64,000 nucleotides of DNA from Corynebacterium liangguodongii (GTDB lineage: Bacteria; Actinomycetota; Actinomycetes; Mycobacteriales; Mycobacteriaceae), in contig NZ_CP026948.1 in the NCBI RefSeq assembly GCF_003070865.1, forward strand, positions 930,001 to 994,000, read 5' to 3'. Shown piece after piece: positions 20,208 through 28,496 of the stretch. The first letter of the stretch is position 1; every line of letters begins with the position of its first letter. The notes under the pieces were generated by a model that saw nothing but the letters and a program-made list of their open reading frames with translations, made no database searches and was not told the origin of the DNA. Position numbers and translations under genes: made by a program.

Positions 20208-21050
20208 GTGAGTAATCGTGGAGAAGAACTGGAAACCGACCCGGACCTGCTGATCGATTTCCGCGGCGTGGAGTATTCCCGCGGGGGAGCGCGCCTGGTC
20301 GGCCCCGTCGACTGGCAGGTTGAGCTGGACGAGCGCTGGGTGGTCATCGGCCCCAACGGGGCGGGCAAAACCACGCTCATCAAGATGGCCTCCGCGCAGG
20401 AATTCCCCTCCGCCGGCACGGCCTTCGTCCTCGGGGAGCGGCTGGGCAAGACCGACATGCGTGACCTGCGCGCCCAGATCGGCCTCACCTCCTCCGCCGT
20501 GGCGCTGCGGGTGCCCGGAGAGGAGAAGGTCGGAGACCTCGTCGTCTCCGCCGGCTATGCCATCTTGGGCAGGTGGCGCGAAGACTACGACGAGATGGAC
20601 TACGAGCAGGCCCTCGAGGTGCTCGAGCAGGTCGGCGCGATGCACCTGATCGACCGCACGTGGGAGACGCTCTCGGACGGGGAGCGCAAGCGCGTGCTCA
20701 TCGCGCGCGCGATCATGACCAACCCGGAGCTGCTCATCATGGACGAGCCTGCCGCCGGGATGGACCTCGGCGGCAGGGAGGATCTCGTGGCCTACCTCGG
20801 GGACCTCGCGATGGACCCCGACGCCCCCGCGATTGTCATGATCACCCACCACGTCGAGGAGATCCCGCCGGGCTTTACGCACGCGCTGCTGCTCGACGAA
20901 GGCGAAGTCGTCTCCCAGGGGCTCATCGAGGACGTGCTCACCGCCGAAAACCTCACCCGCGCGTATCATCAACCCATCGAGGTCCACGCCTCGGAGGGGC
21001 GCTACACGGCGCGGCGCGCGCGGCGCGGGGGAGTGCACAGGGCAGGCTAG
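20208..21050 (+). CDS. ABC-type ATPase without a visible permease partner
   Basis: This 280-residue ATPase has Walker A GPNGAGKTTLIKMA, signature LSDGERKRVLIARA, Walker B LLIMDEPAAG and the switch histidine in VMITHHVEEIPPGF, so it should hydrolyse ATP. It resembles YlmA/ModF-like ATPases encoded without a membrane subunit, and no permease gene lies nearby. It starts at GTG 20208, with CACAAT at 20196-20201 as a plausible -10 six nt before it. Its neighbours are a Nudix hydrolase and a methyltransferase-like gene on the same strand. Substrate or role is unknown. Confidence 0.85.
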   Translation: MSNRGEELETDPDLLIDFRGVEYSRGGARLVGPVDWQVELDERWVVIGPNGAGKTTLIKMASAQEFPSAGTAFVLGERLGKTDMRDLRAQIGLTSSAVALRVPGEEKVGDLVVSAGYAILGRWREDYDEMDYEQALEVLEQVGAMHLIDRTWETLSDGERKRVLIARAIMTNPELLIMDEPAAGMDLGGREDLVAYLGDLAMDPDAPAIVMITHHVEEIPPGFTHALLLDEGEVVSQGLIEDVLTAENLTRAYHQPIEVHASEGRYTARRARRGGVHRAG

Positions 21051-21067
21051 GCGGAAGGAGGCACGCG

Positions 21068-21877
21068 GTGGCAATCGAGAGCATCGAGAGTTCAGCGCGC
21101 CTCGCCTGCACCGTGATACTCACGCGCGATGGCGAGACGGGCCTGGAGGTCTGGGTTTTCGAGCGGGTGATGAGCATGCCGAACTACCCCGGCATGACCG
21201 TTTTTCCCGGCGGCGGGGTCGATTCCCGCGACTTCCCGCATGCGGAGAGCGCCGGTGAGCTCTGGTACGGCCGGAGCGCCGAAGACCTCGCCGCGCAGCT
21301 CAAGGTGGGCTCGGATACCGCCTACGCGCTGCTGCTTGCGGCGGTGCGCGAGCTGTTTGAGGAAACCGGTACGCTCCTCGCCGTCGATAGCGCGGGCGAC
21401 CTGCCCGCGGACGCCCACTCCTTCCATTCTCAGCGCGTGCGCATGGAGTCCCATGAGCTCTCGCTCACCGAGGTGTTGCGCGATAAGGGCCTGCGGGTCA
21501 CCCCGGACCTGCTGCTTCCTTTCGCACGCTGGGTCGGGCGCTCCGAGCGAGGTACCACCTACGATACGTTTACCTGGCTCGCGCGCCTGCCCGAGGGGCA
21601 GCAGCCCGACGGGCGCACGGGGGAGGCGGACGACGCGAATTGGTTCCCGCCTGCGCTGCTTATCGACGGCTGGCGGGCCGGGCTGGTGCGCTTTGCGCCC
21701 TCGACGTGGGCGCAGCTTCTCGATATCTCCGAGTTTGCTACCACCGACGATCTGTGGGAGGCGACGAAGGGCGCAGAGATCACCCTGGTGCGCGACGACG
21801 CCGTGGATAACCCCCGCTACGCCGAGTTTTTCACGCTGCGCCCAGAAGACCGCATCGGGAGGCCCTTTGAGCTTTAG
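21068..21877 (+). CDS. Nudix hydrolase with expanded Nudix box
   Basis: The 269-residue product contains the catalytic half RELFEETGTLL of the Nudix box. The glycine half (MTVFPGGGVDSRDFPH) is about 45 residues earlier, so the box carries a long insertion, as in NUDT19-like hydrolases that act on CoA or other nucleotide derivatives. It starts at GTG 21068 behind a perfect AAGGAGG (6-nt spacing), 17 nt after the ABC gene. Its end overlaps the start of the next gene by 11 nt. Substrate is unknown. Confidence 0.82.
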   Translation: MAIESIESSARLACTVILTRDGETGLEVWVFERVMSMPNYPGMTVFPGGGVDSRDFPHAESAGELWYGRSAEDLAAQLKVGSDTAYALLLAAVRELFEETGTLLAVDSAGDLPADAHSFHSQRVRMESHELSLTEVLRDKGLRVTPDLLLPFARWVGRSERGTTYDTFTWLARLPEGQQPDGRTGEADDANWFPPALLIDGWRAGLVRFAPSTWAQLLDISEFATTDDLWEATKGAEITLVRDDAVDNPRYAEFFTLRPEDRIGRPFEL

Positions 21878-23021
21878 CGTCGAGGAAGTCCGCTTCCTCG
21901 CGGCCCACCGTGCCGAGATCGACGAGGTGGCACCCGCGCTCTCTCTCACCCGCGCCGCGATGATTTCCGACCGTAAGATTTTAGACAAGCGCTTCGGCAC
22001 CTACGCCCGCGCGGTGATGGGCTTGCTCGGCGGGCGGCGGGCCGCCGCGGGGAAGTTCCCCGGCGAGTGGCTCACAGACTTCCACGCCGCGCAGCAGGCC
22101 ACCCCCGTGCCGGTGGCCCACCTGCGCGCGCGGCGCATCGCCGCTGCCGGGGCCGGCCGCCTCCACGACGTGACCTGCTCGGTGGGCACCGAGGCGCCCG
22201 CCGCGGCGGAGGCGGGGCTGGCGTGGCTCGGCTCCGATCTCGACTCGGCCAGGGTGCTCATGGCCAGGCACAACCTGGGCCCGGACGCGTGGCTCGCGCG
22301 TGCCGACGCCCTCGCCCCCGTTACCCGTGACGCCGTCGTTGTCGCCGACCCCGCCCGCCGCGACGGGGGAAACCGCATCGCCGACCCCGCGAAGCTCCAA
22401 CCCCCACTGCCCGACCTCCTCGCGGCGTACCGGGGCAGAGAGCTGGCCGTGAAGTGTGCCCCGGGCATCGACTACTCCGAGTGGGATGGGCTGGTTAGCG
22501 TCGTCTCCGTCGACGGGGCGGTCAAGGAGGCCTGCCTCTACACCCCGGGGCTTGCCGGAGGGCTGGCGCGCGAGGCCGCCGTGCTGCGTAGCGACGGCTT
22601 CACAGACATCGTCACCTCCGCGTCGCGCGAGGACGAGGCGGAGCTTGAGGTGGGCGAGCCCGGGGCCTACATCGTCGAGCCGGATGGGGCGGTCATCCGC
22701 GCCGGGCTCGTGCGCGCCTTCGGCGCGCGCCACGGCCTGTGGATGCTCGACCCCCACATCGCCTTCCTCACCGGGGATGCGATCCCGGCGGGCTACAGCG
22801 CATTCCCCGTGCTTGAGGCGGTGCCGCTGCGTGGTTTAAAGGCGGCGCTGCGGCCCTACGGGGCGGGCTCGCTCGAAATCCTGGTGCGCGGCGTCGACGT
22901 CAACCCCGACAAGCTGCGGGCCTCACTGAAGCTGAAGGGGAAGCGGCCGATGGCCGTGGTCGTCGCGCGCGTGGGCACCAGCGCGGTGGCGTACGTGTGC
23001 GGGGCGCGCGAGCGGGCCTAG
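21867..23021 (+). CDS. SAM-dependent methyltransferase with THUMP-like C-terminal domain
   Basis: The 384-residue product begins at TTG 21867 behind GGAGG and overlaps the Nudix gene by 11 nt. A Rossmann methyltransferase core is visible (LHDVTCSVGTEAPAAAEAG, GSDLDSARVLMARHN, AVVVADPARRDGG), with a D-P-A-R element after strand 4. The C-terminal region (GLKAALRPYGAGSLEILVRG ... ALKLKGKRPMAVV-type) matches the THUMP-like domain of actinobacterial proteins. RNA methylation is likely, but the target is unknown. A methyltransferase of this type also lies near the cysteine desulfurase in mycobacteria. Confidence 0.8.
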   Translation: MSFSVEEVRFLAAHRAEIDEVAPALSLTRAAMISDRKILDKRFGTYARAVMGLLGGRRAAAGKFPGEWLTDFHAAQQATPVPVAHLRARRIAAAGAGRLHDVTCSVGTEAPAAAEAGLAWLGSDLDSARVLMARHNLGPDAWLARADALAPVTRDAVVVADPARRDGGNRIADPAKLQPPLPDLLAAYRGRELAVKCAPGIDYSEWDGLVSVVSVDGAVKEACLYTPGLAGGLAREAAVLRSDGFTDIVTSASREDEAELEVGEPGAYIVEPDGAVIRAGLVRAFGARHGLWMLDPHIAFLTGDAIPAGYSAFPVLEAVPLRGLKAALRPYGAGSLEILVRGVDVNPDKLRASLKLKGKRPMAVVVARVGTSAVAYVCGARERA

Positions 23022-24457
23022 TTAAGAGCGCGATCCAGCTCGGCAACGGTCGTGCGGGGGATGAGCAGTGTCGCCGCCGCGGAGACCGCGAGAATGACCG
23101 CGCCGACGAGGAATGCTGTCGTATACCCGGCGGTGGAGTCCGAGCCCTGCGGCGAACCGGCGACCATGAAAACGGGAAGCACGGCAAAGGAGATGCCGGC
23201 GCCGAGGTTGAAGGCGGCGGAGTTCATACCGGGAAGGAACCCCTCGTTGTCCTTCGGGGAGTTGACCACGCCGAGGTTGTTGAGCACGATGTTGGCCATG
23301 CCGGCGTAGGTCACCCCGATGAGGATGACCCCGGCGATGAGGACCCAGAGTGAGCGCACGCCCACCAGCGCCAGCAACACGAGCAGGACGGCGGTGGCGA
23401 TGTTGGCGACCCGGATCGAGCGGGCGTAGCCGATACGCGGGGCGAAGCGCCCGGCGAACGGGCCAACCAACCACCCGACGAGCGCGTACGGGGTCAGCAG
23501 CGCGAGCGCGGCGACGTCCGCCTCCACACCGAAGCCCGCGGTGGGGTTTTGGGCCAGCGACACCGCCACGCCGTTGACCGCCGCAAAAACACCGGTCATG
23601 GTGAGCACCGTGGTGAGCAACAGCGCCCAGGTGTGGCGCCTGGCCAGGTAGCGCGGTGCGACGAGGGGCTGCGTCTGGTGCCCCTCATACCTCCAGAACA
23701 CGGCGAAGAACCCGAAGCCCAGCACGGCGAGCACGGCCACCGCGAGCCAATTCGCCGCCCCGGCCTTGCCTGCCTCGTTGACGGCGAGGGTCAGCGAGAG
23801 CACGGAAACTACGAGAAGGGCGGCACCGCCGACGTCCATTTTTACCCCCGCGGAAGGTTTGGAGTCCGGAGCCCAGAGGGCAACTGCAGCCACCGCGACC
23901 AACCCCATGCCCGCGATGAGCCAGAAGACCGAGCGGAACCCGAATTCTTGGGCCATCCAACCGGACAACAGCACGTCAAGCCCGGCGATGCCGCCGTTGA
24001 CTGCGGCGATAAGACCCATGAGGGTGCCGAGGCGGACCTCGTCTTTGACCTGGCTGCGCAGGATGATGAGGGTGAGCGGGATGGTCGGGCCCGCGATGCC
24101 CTGCAGGGCGCGGGCTGCAAGCAGCACCTGAATGTTCGGCGCGAGCGCGGCGAGCACGCCGCCGAGGGACATGACTGCCAGCATGACGACGAGCACCCGG
24201 CGCCGCCCGATGATGTCGGACAGGCGCGGCAAAAACAGCCCGCACATCGCCCCGCAGGTGAAAAACGCAGTTTGGGTTAACCCTACGGCGGCTTCGTCGG
24301 TACCCAACTCAGCGGCCATGGTCGGCAGGACGGGCGAGAGCATCGAGGCGTTGAGCTGGAATGCAACGGCAGCGGTCAAGAGCACACCCATGAGTAGGGC
24401 GATGCCGCCGGGGCGGGAATCAACGGGGTCGCCGGGGGCGGCTGGTCGTGAAGTCAA
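23018..24457 (-). CDS. major facilitator superfamily transporter
   Basis: This protein has about 479 residues and many hydrophobic segments. It carries the MFS motif A variant LFLPRLSDIIGRRRVLVV between helices 2 and 3 and the helix-5 stretch GLMGLIAAVNGGIAGL. The chosen start is TTG 24457, behind AGAAAGG with 6-nt spacing; upstream codons overlap the preceding gene. It lies 11 nt after the nucleoside hydrolase, so both are probably one operon and the substrate may be a nucleoside, purine or analogue (inference). Its stop interlocks with the convergent methyltransferase stop in a shared CTAG. Confidence 0.85.
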   Translation of the reverse strand: MTSRPAAPGDPVDSRPGGIALLMGVLLTAAVAFQLNASMLSPVLPTMAAELGTDEAAVGLTQTAFFTCGAMCGLFLPRLSDIIGRRRVLVVMLAVMSLGGVLAALAPNIQVLLAARALQGIAGPTIPLTLIILRSQVKDEVRLGTLMGLIAAVNGGIAGLDVLLSGWMAQEFGFRSVFWLIAGMGLVAVAAVALWAPDSKPSAGVKMDVGGAALLVVSVLSLTLAVNEAGKAGAANWLAVAVLAVLGFGFFAVFWRYEGHQTQPLVAPRYLARRHTWALLLTTVLTMTGVFAAVNGVAVSLAQNPTAGFGVEADVAALALLTPYALVGWLVGPFAGRFAPRIGYARSIRVANIATAVLLVLLALVGVRSLWVLIAGVILIGVTYAGMANIVLNNLGVVNSPKDNEGFLPGMNSAAFNLGAGISFAVLPVFMVAGSPQGSDSTAGYTTAFLVGAVILAVSAAATLLIPRTTVAELDRALN

Positions 24458-24468
24458 CGGGGGCCTTT

Positions 24469-25470
24469 CTACCTGAAGTGGGTGTTGCCGATGCGGGTGA
24501 GGGCGTCGATAAGCATGTGCCAAAAACCATCAACATCGACGTCGACCCCGACTCTGTGCATCGACATATTCTCATAGTCGTCGGCCACACCGAGTATCGA
24601 CGGCTCGCCGCCAGCCACATCCCACGTGCGGCGCAGGTCCACCACCGTCATCCCGCGCGTGTACTCCCCGCGGGTTTCTACGCGCACGGGCGCAGCTACT
24701 GTCGCGAGGACGGATGGGTCGGCCACCGCGGCGACAGCCAGAGGATCGTGCATCGGCGGGCCGGGGTAGCGGCGCTCAGCCTTGTAGGCCTGACCGAAGA
24801 AATCGACAAGCTCGGCGACAAAACCGGCGACGTCGGTTCCCACCCGTGCGATTTGCTCCATCCGCTCGGGTGTGGCCAACACCTTGTGGGTGACGTCGAG
24901 GCCGACCATGGTCACCGGCCAGCTCGCGTCGAAGACGATGGCGGCGGCCTCGGGGTCGGCGAGGATGTTGAACTCGGCCGCTGGGGTCATGTTCCCGCCG
25001 TGGTGCGCCCCTCCCATCAGCGTCACGCCCGCGACCCGTCCGACTAGGTCGGGGTGGGTGCGGGCGAACAGGGCGAGGTTGGTCAAGGCTCCGGTGGCCA
25101 CCAGGGTGACCTCGCCTGAGGCGTGTCCGCGCACGGTATCGGCGATGAGATCAACGGCGTGGCGCGGGTCCAGGTCTGCCCCGGGGCCCGGCAGGCGCGG
25201 GCCGTCGAGGCCGGACTCGCCGTGGATCTCCGCGGGGATGAGCTGCGGGCCGACGAGCGGGCAGTCCGCGCCCTTCGCGAAGGGGACTCCTGCGATCCCG
25301 GCGACCCGCGCCAGTGCGAGGGCGTTGGCCGTGACCTTCTCCAGGGTCTGGTTTCCTGCGACCGTGGTCACGCCGACGAGGTCGATGGCGGGACTTCCCC
25401 AGGCCAGGAGCATGGCTACGGCGTCGTCGTGGCCGGGGTCGCAGTCGAGGAGGATTGGGCGTGGGGGCAT
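24469..25470 (-). CDS. inosine/uridine-preferring nucleoside hydrolase
   Basis: The 333-residue product begins with the diagnostic Asp cluster LLDCDPGHDDAVAMLLA, which binds the catalytic Ca2+, and contains VTLMGGAHHGGNMTPAAEFN and the late YPGPPMHDPLAVAAV with the active-site His and Asp. It should split ribonucleosides into base and ribose for salvage. ATG 25470 follows AAGGAG. It is transcribed with the transporter downstream. In Corynebacterium relatives this interval between the methyltransferase and cysteine desulfurase usually holds electron-transfer flavoprotein genes, which are absent here. Confidence 0.9.
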   Translation of the reverse strand: MPPRPILLDCDPGHDDAVAMLLAWGSPAIDLVGVTTVAGNQTLEKVTANALALARVAGIAGVPFAKGADCPLVGPQLIPAEIHGESGLDGPRLPGPGADLDPRHAVDLIADTVRGHASGEVTLVATGALTNLALFARTHPDLVGRVAGVTLMGGAHHGGNMTPAAEFNILADPEAAAIVFDASWPVTMVGLDVTHKVLATPERMEQIARVGTDVAGFVAELVDFFGQAYKAERRYPGPPMHDPLAVAAVADPSVLATVAAPVRVETRGEYTRGMTVVDLRRTWDVAGGEPSILGVADDYENMSMHRVGVDVDVDGFWHMLIDALTRIGNTHFR

Positions 25471-25580
25471 GGCGGAGCGGCTCCTTGGGGTCTTCCTTCC
25501 GGCGCGTGGATAGTACTGCAGTGTAGTTCCTCGGCTCCGAGAGCACCGATGGATCCGAGAGCTGTGGCGGTACGCGCGAC

Positions 25581-25586
25581 TAGAAT
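25581..25586 (+). promoter_or_regulatory. -10 element of the cysteine desulfurase gene (leaderless)
   Basis: TAGAAT, a near-consensus -10, is followed by 7 nt and the ATG at 25594. Confidence 0.7.
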
Positions 25587-25593
25587 CGCGCCC

Positions 25594-26718
25594 ATGCCCT
25601 ACTTCGACCACGCCGCGACGACGCCGATGCGAGACTGCGCGAGGCAGGCCTGGGCCGAGTACTCCGGCCTGCTCAACCCGGGAGGGCAGTACGGCTCGGG
25701 TCGCAGGGCGGCTGCCGTGCTCGCCGAGGCACGCGAGGAGGTCGCCGAGCTGCTCGGCGCAGACCCGGTCGAGGTGGTCTTTACCGGCTCGGGTACCGAG
25801 GCGGACAACCTCGCGGTGCGCGGCCTCTACCGCGCCAGCAGGGGAGGCCGGGTGGTGGCCAGCCCCATTGAGCACCCGGCTGTCCTCGAGACGGTCAAGT
25901 CACTGGCCGTGACCGAGGGGGCGAGGCTCGAGTGGCTTCCCGTCACGCGCGAGGGCCGCGTGGAGGACTTCTCGCTTCTCGACGCCCCAGCGGGCGTCGC
26001 CACCCTCATGTGGGCCAACAACGAAACGGGCGTGGTCCAGCCCGTGGCCGAGGCCGCCGCCCGGGCTGCGGTGGTAGGCACACCCTTCCACGTCGACGCC
26101 GTCCAGGCGGTGGGCAAGGTCCCCGTGGACTTCCACGAGCTCGGCGCGACGACGCTAGCGGCGAGCGCCCACAAGTTCGGAGGACCCCGCGGCACCGGCA
26201 TCTTGCTCGCGCGGCGCTCTCCGGCGCCGACCGCCGTGATCACCGGCGGCGGGCAGGAGAGGGGGCTGCGCTCGGGCACGGTGGATGTGGCCTCCGCGGC
26301 GGCGACGGCGGCGGCGCTGCGAGAGGCCGTCGGGGAAATGGCGCACGAGGAGGCGAGGCTCATCAGGCTCGGCGAGGCCCTCGTCGCCGGCATCCTGCGC
26401 GAGGTGCCGGACGCCCGCGTGACAACGCCCTTGCCCGCCCTCCCCGGCCACGTCCACGTGCTCTTCCCCGGCGCGAACGGGGATGCGCTGATCATGCTGT
26501 TGGATTCGCTGGGCCTCGAGGCCTCCACGGGTTCGGCCTGCGCGGCGGGGGTCAACCGGTCCAGCCACGTGCTCGAGGCGATGGGGGTCGCGCCCGAGGC
26601 AGCGGCGGGGGCGCTGCGGCTCACGCTGGGGCGCACGTCGACGGAAAAGGACGTTGAGGAGCTGGTGGGGGAGATTGGGGGCGTCGTCACGCGTGCCCGA
26701 ATCGCGGGATCCCTGTAA
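25594..26718 (+). CDS. iscS: cysteine desulfurase (IscS/NifS family)
   Basis: The 374-residue PLP enzyme starts at the classic MPYFDHAATTPM. It has the PLP lysine in SAHKFGGPRGTG, WANNETGVVQPV, and the catalytic cysteine loop in EASTGSACAAGVNRSSHVL. The products are alanine and a persulfide. The likely acceptor here is MnmA, encoded 6 kb downstream, which makes 2-thiouridine in tRNA, as in the comparable mycobacterial cluster iscS-mnmA-ligA. Probably leaderless from TAGAAT. Confidence 0.94.
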   Translation: MPYFDHAATTPMRDCARQAWAEYSGLLNPGGQYGSGRRAAAVLAEAREEVAELLGADPVEVVFTGSGTEADNLAVRGLYRASRGGRVVASPIEHPAVLETVKSLAVTEGARLEWLPVTREGRVEDFSLLDAPAGVATLMWANNETGVVQPVAEAAARAAVVGTPFHVDAVQAVGKVPVDFHELGATTLAASAHKFGGPRGTGILLARRSPAPTAVITGGGQERGLRSGTVDVASAAATAAALREAVGEMAHEEARLIRLGEALVAGILREVPDARVTTPLPALPGHVHVLFPGANGDALIMLLDSLGLEASTGSACAAGVNRSSHVLEAMGVAPEAAAGALRLTLGRTSTEKDVEELVGEIGGVVTRARIAGSL

Positions 26719-26756
26719 GTGGTGTGTCGCGTGTGAAATTTGTGATTTAAGTGCGC

Positions 26757-26762
26757 TAGCGT
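26757..26762 (+). promoter_or_regulatory. -10 element of the GH25 gene (leaderless)
   Basis: TAGCGT is followed by 7 nt and the ATG at 26770. This favours ATG 26770 over the in-frame GTG at 26761, which lies inside the hexamer. Confidence 0.6.
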
Positions 26763-26769
26763 GGCGCGC

Positions 26770-27837
26770 ATGCACGTCTCCCGCAGGATCCAACCCGTCC
26801 TCGCCGCGCTTGTCGCGGCCGCCCTGACCTTCGTCCTCGCCGTCGTCGTGCCGTTTAGCCCGGCTTCGCGTACCGACGCCGCCGCGCAGACGCTGCCCGG
26901 GGTGGTCTCCGGCGTCGACGTCGCGGGCCACCAGCGCCCCGGCGGGCGGCAGATCGACTGGCGCACCGTCGCCGGGCCCGGCGGGCAGCGCTTCGCCTTT
27001 GTCAAGGCCTCCGAGGGCGAGGGCTGGAAGAACGAGTTTTACGACGAAGACGCCCGCGCGGCGGCGGATGCGGGCATGAAGGTCGGCGCCTACCACTACG
27101 CGCGCCCCGCCGAAGACCCGGTCACCCAGGCCCAGTACTTTGCCTCCGTCATCAATGCCGGTCCCGCGCTCTCCCTCCCGCCCGTGCTCGACGTAGAGGT
27201 CGACGAGGGGTTGAGCCCGCAGGCGCTCATCGGCTGGACCCAGGTGTTCCTCTCCGAGGTTGAGCAGGCCACCGGCACCAAGCCGATGCTCTATACTTAC
27301 CGCTACTTCTGGACAGAGCGCATGGCCAATACGAATGCCTTTACCGGCTACCCGCTGTGGCTCGCGGCCTACCAGAACCAGGCCCCGCGCCCGGTGGGGG
27401 GCTGGGACAAGCTGACGTTTTGGCAGCGCTCCGATTCCGGGCGCGTGCCGGGCATGAATACCCCGGTAGACATGAACGTCTTCAACGGCAGCGAGGCCGA
27501 TCTCTCCAGCTTCTCCGCCGGCAACTACGCCGTGGGCGGCGGGGTCCTCGAGTCCTTCCAGGTCCCTGAGTCTGGGGAGCTCGGCATTTTGGAGCAGGAC
27601 AACACCGCCCTCGTCGTGGCCATCCTGGGGCTTGCCACCGGGATCCTCGGCTCCCCGCAGGTCCACGACGCGGCTGCGAAATTCGGCTTTAACCCCGAAG
27701 ACGCCGACAAGATCGCCGCGAACGTGAAAGACCTCGCGGCACAGGGGCAGCTGCCTGTCGGGGACCTGCGCACCATGATGCTCGGCGACTACTCCGTCGG
27801 CGACCTGCTCATCCTGCTCGCCAACGCCCAGAAGTAG
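26770..27837 (+). CDS. secreted GH25 lysozyme (N-acetylmuramidase)
   Basis: The 355-residue product has a signal peptide (basic start, then VLAALVAAALTFVLAVVV, probable cleavage near the TDAAAQ region) and a GH25 domain from SGVDVAGHQRPGG. The conserved catalytic acids are in DVAGHQ and PPVLDVEVDEG, with KASEGEGWKN and GAYHYARP also typical. It should cut muramyl linkages in peptidoglycan during wall growth. After about residue 250 the C terminus has no recognised binding repeats and ends in helical, polar sequence of unknown function. Confidence 0.9.
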   Translation: MHVSRRIQPVLAALVAAALTFVLAVVVPFSPASRTDAAAQTLPGVVSGVDVAGHQRPGGRQIDWRTVAGPGGQRFAFVKASEGEGWKNEFYDEDARAAADAGMKVGAYHYARPAEDPVTQAQYFASVINAGPALSLPPVLDVEVDEGLSPQALIGWTQVFLSEVEQATGTKPMLYTYRYFWTERMANTNAFTGYPLWLAAYQNQAPRPVGGWDKLTFWQRSDSGRVPGMNTPVDMNVFNGSEADLSSFSAGNYAVGGGVLESFQVPESGELGILEQDNTALVVAILGLATGILGSPQVHDAAAKFGFNPEDADKIAANVKDLAAQGQLPVGDLRTMMLGDYSVGDLLILLANAQK

Positions 27838-27839
27838 CT

Positions 27840-28475
27840 CTACAGCCCGAGCGCGTCGAGCACCTCGTCGGTGCAGCCCGGCAGCAGGGCGTGGGGCACG
27901 CCGCTGACGGTGACCACGCGGCCGAGCGTGGATGACCACTCCGGCACCACGCTATCGGCGTCGGAGACGATGGAGACCACCTCGACGCCCTCGGGCAGAG
28001 CCGGCTCACCAGCGACGTGCTCGAGGTCGACGAAGGATTCCCCGAAAACGAGCCGCACCAGCCACTCGGGGCGGAGGAAACCGTGGTGGTCGGTGCCGCG
28101 CCAGGCCCCGCCCAGCCCGACGAGGGTTCCCACCCGCTCGCGCACGCCAGGCACGGCGAGCGCCCGGAGCGCCACCAGGGCGCCGCTGGAATGCCCGACG
28201 ATATCGACCCGGTCGACCTCGTCCGGCAGGGCGGCAATGGCGCAGGCGAGCTCGGCCGCTGAGGCGTCGATACGCGCCGAGCCCCGCGCCCCGTGCGCAA
28301 CCGCTGCCATGTCCACCCCGCGGGAGCCTAGCGCCTCACCGAGCGGGGCGAAGACCACCGGATCTGACAACGTGCCGTGAACCGCTACGACGACCCGGCC
28401 AGTGGACTGGGAGGTCGCTGTGGAAGGGTCAGGAAGTACGCGGGGGAGGCGGGAGAGCAGTGCCTTGGGGGCCAT
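27840..28475 (-). CDS. small alpha/beta hydrolase
   Basis: The 211-residue product has an alpha/beta-hydrolase arrangement: the oxyanion strand VVVAVHGTLSDPVVF, the nucleophile elbow GHSSG in VDIVGHSSGALVALRAL, an acid candidate in VSDADSVVP and a histidine in GVPHALLPG. Substrate is unknown; lipase-like or esterase activity is likely. It is probably leaderless from TAACCT on the minus strand (28484-28489). This hexamer overlaps the opposing -10 of the esterase gene. Its stop lies 2 nt from the convergent GH25 stop. Confidence 0.82.
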   Translation of the reverse strand: MAPKALLSRLPRVLPDPSTATSQSTGRVVVAVHGTLSDPVVFAPLGEALGSRGVDMAAVAHGARGSARIDASAAELACAIAALPDEVDRVDIVGHSSGALVALRALAVPGVRERVGTLVGLGGAWRGTDHHGFLRPEWLVRLVFGESFVDLEHVAGEPALPEGVEVVSIVSDADSVVPEWSSTLGRVVTVSGVPHALLPGCTDEVLDALGL

Positions 28476-28482
28476 GGGGGTC

Positions 28483-28489
28483 TAGGTTA
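28483..28489. promoter_or_regulatory. overlapping divergent -10 elements (alpha/beta hydrolase / esterase)
   Basis: Plus-strand TAGGTT (28483-28488) is 8 nt before GTG 28497. Minus-strand TAACCT (28489-28484) is 8 nt before ATG 28475. The hexamers overlap by five bases, so both cannot be occupied at once. Confidence 0.6.
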
Positions 28490-28496
28490 CAAAAGC

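Noticed and set aside
20075..20488. N-terminal extension of GlgE up to 812 residues
   Set aside because: The extra residues are low-complexity, overlap the divergent ABC ATPase gene, and the conserved domain begins at MIGRFGIDD behind a ribosome site.
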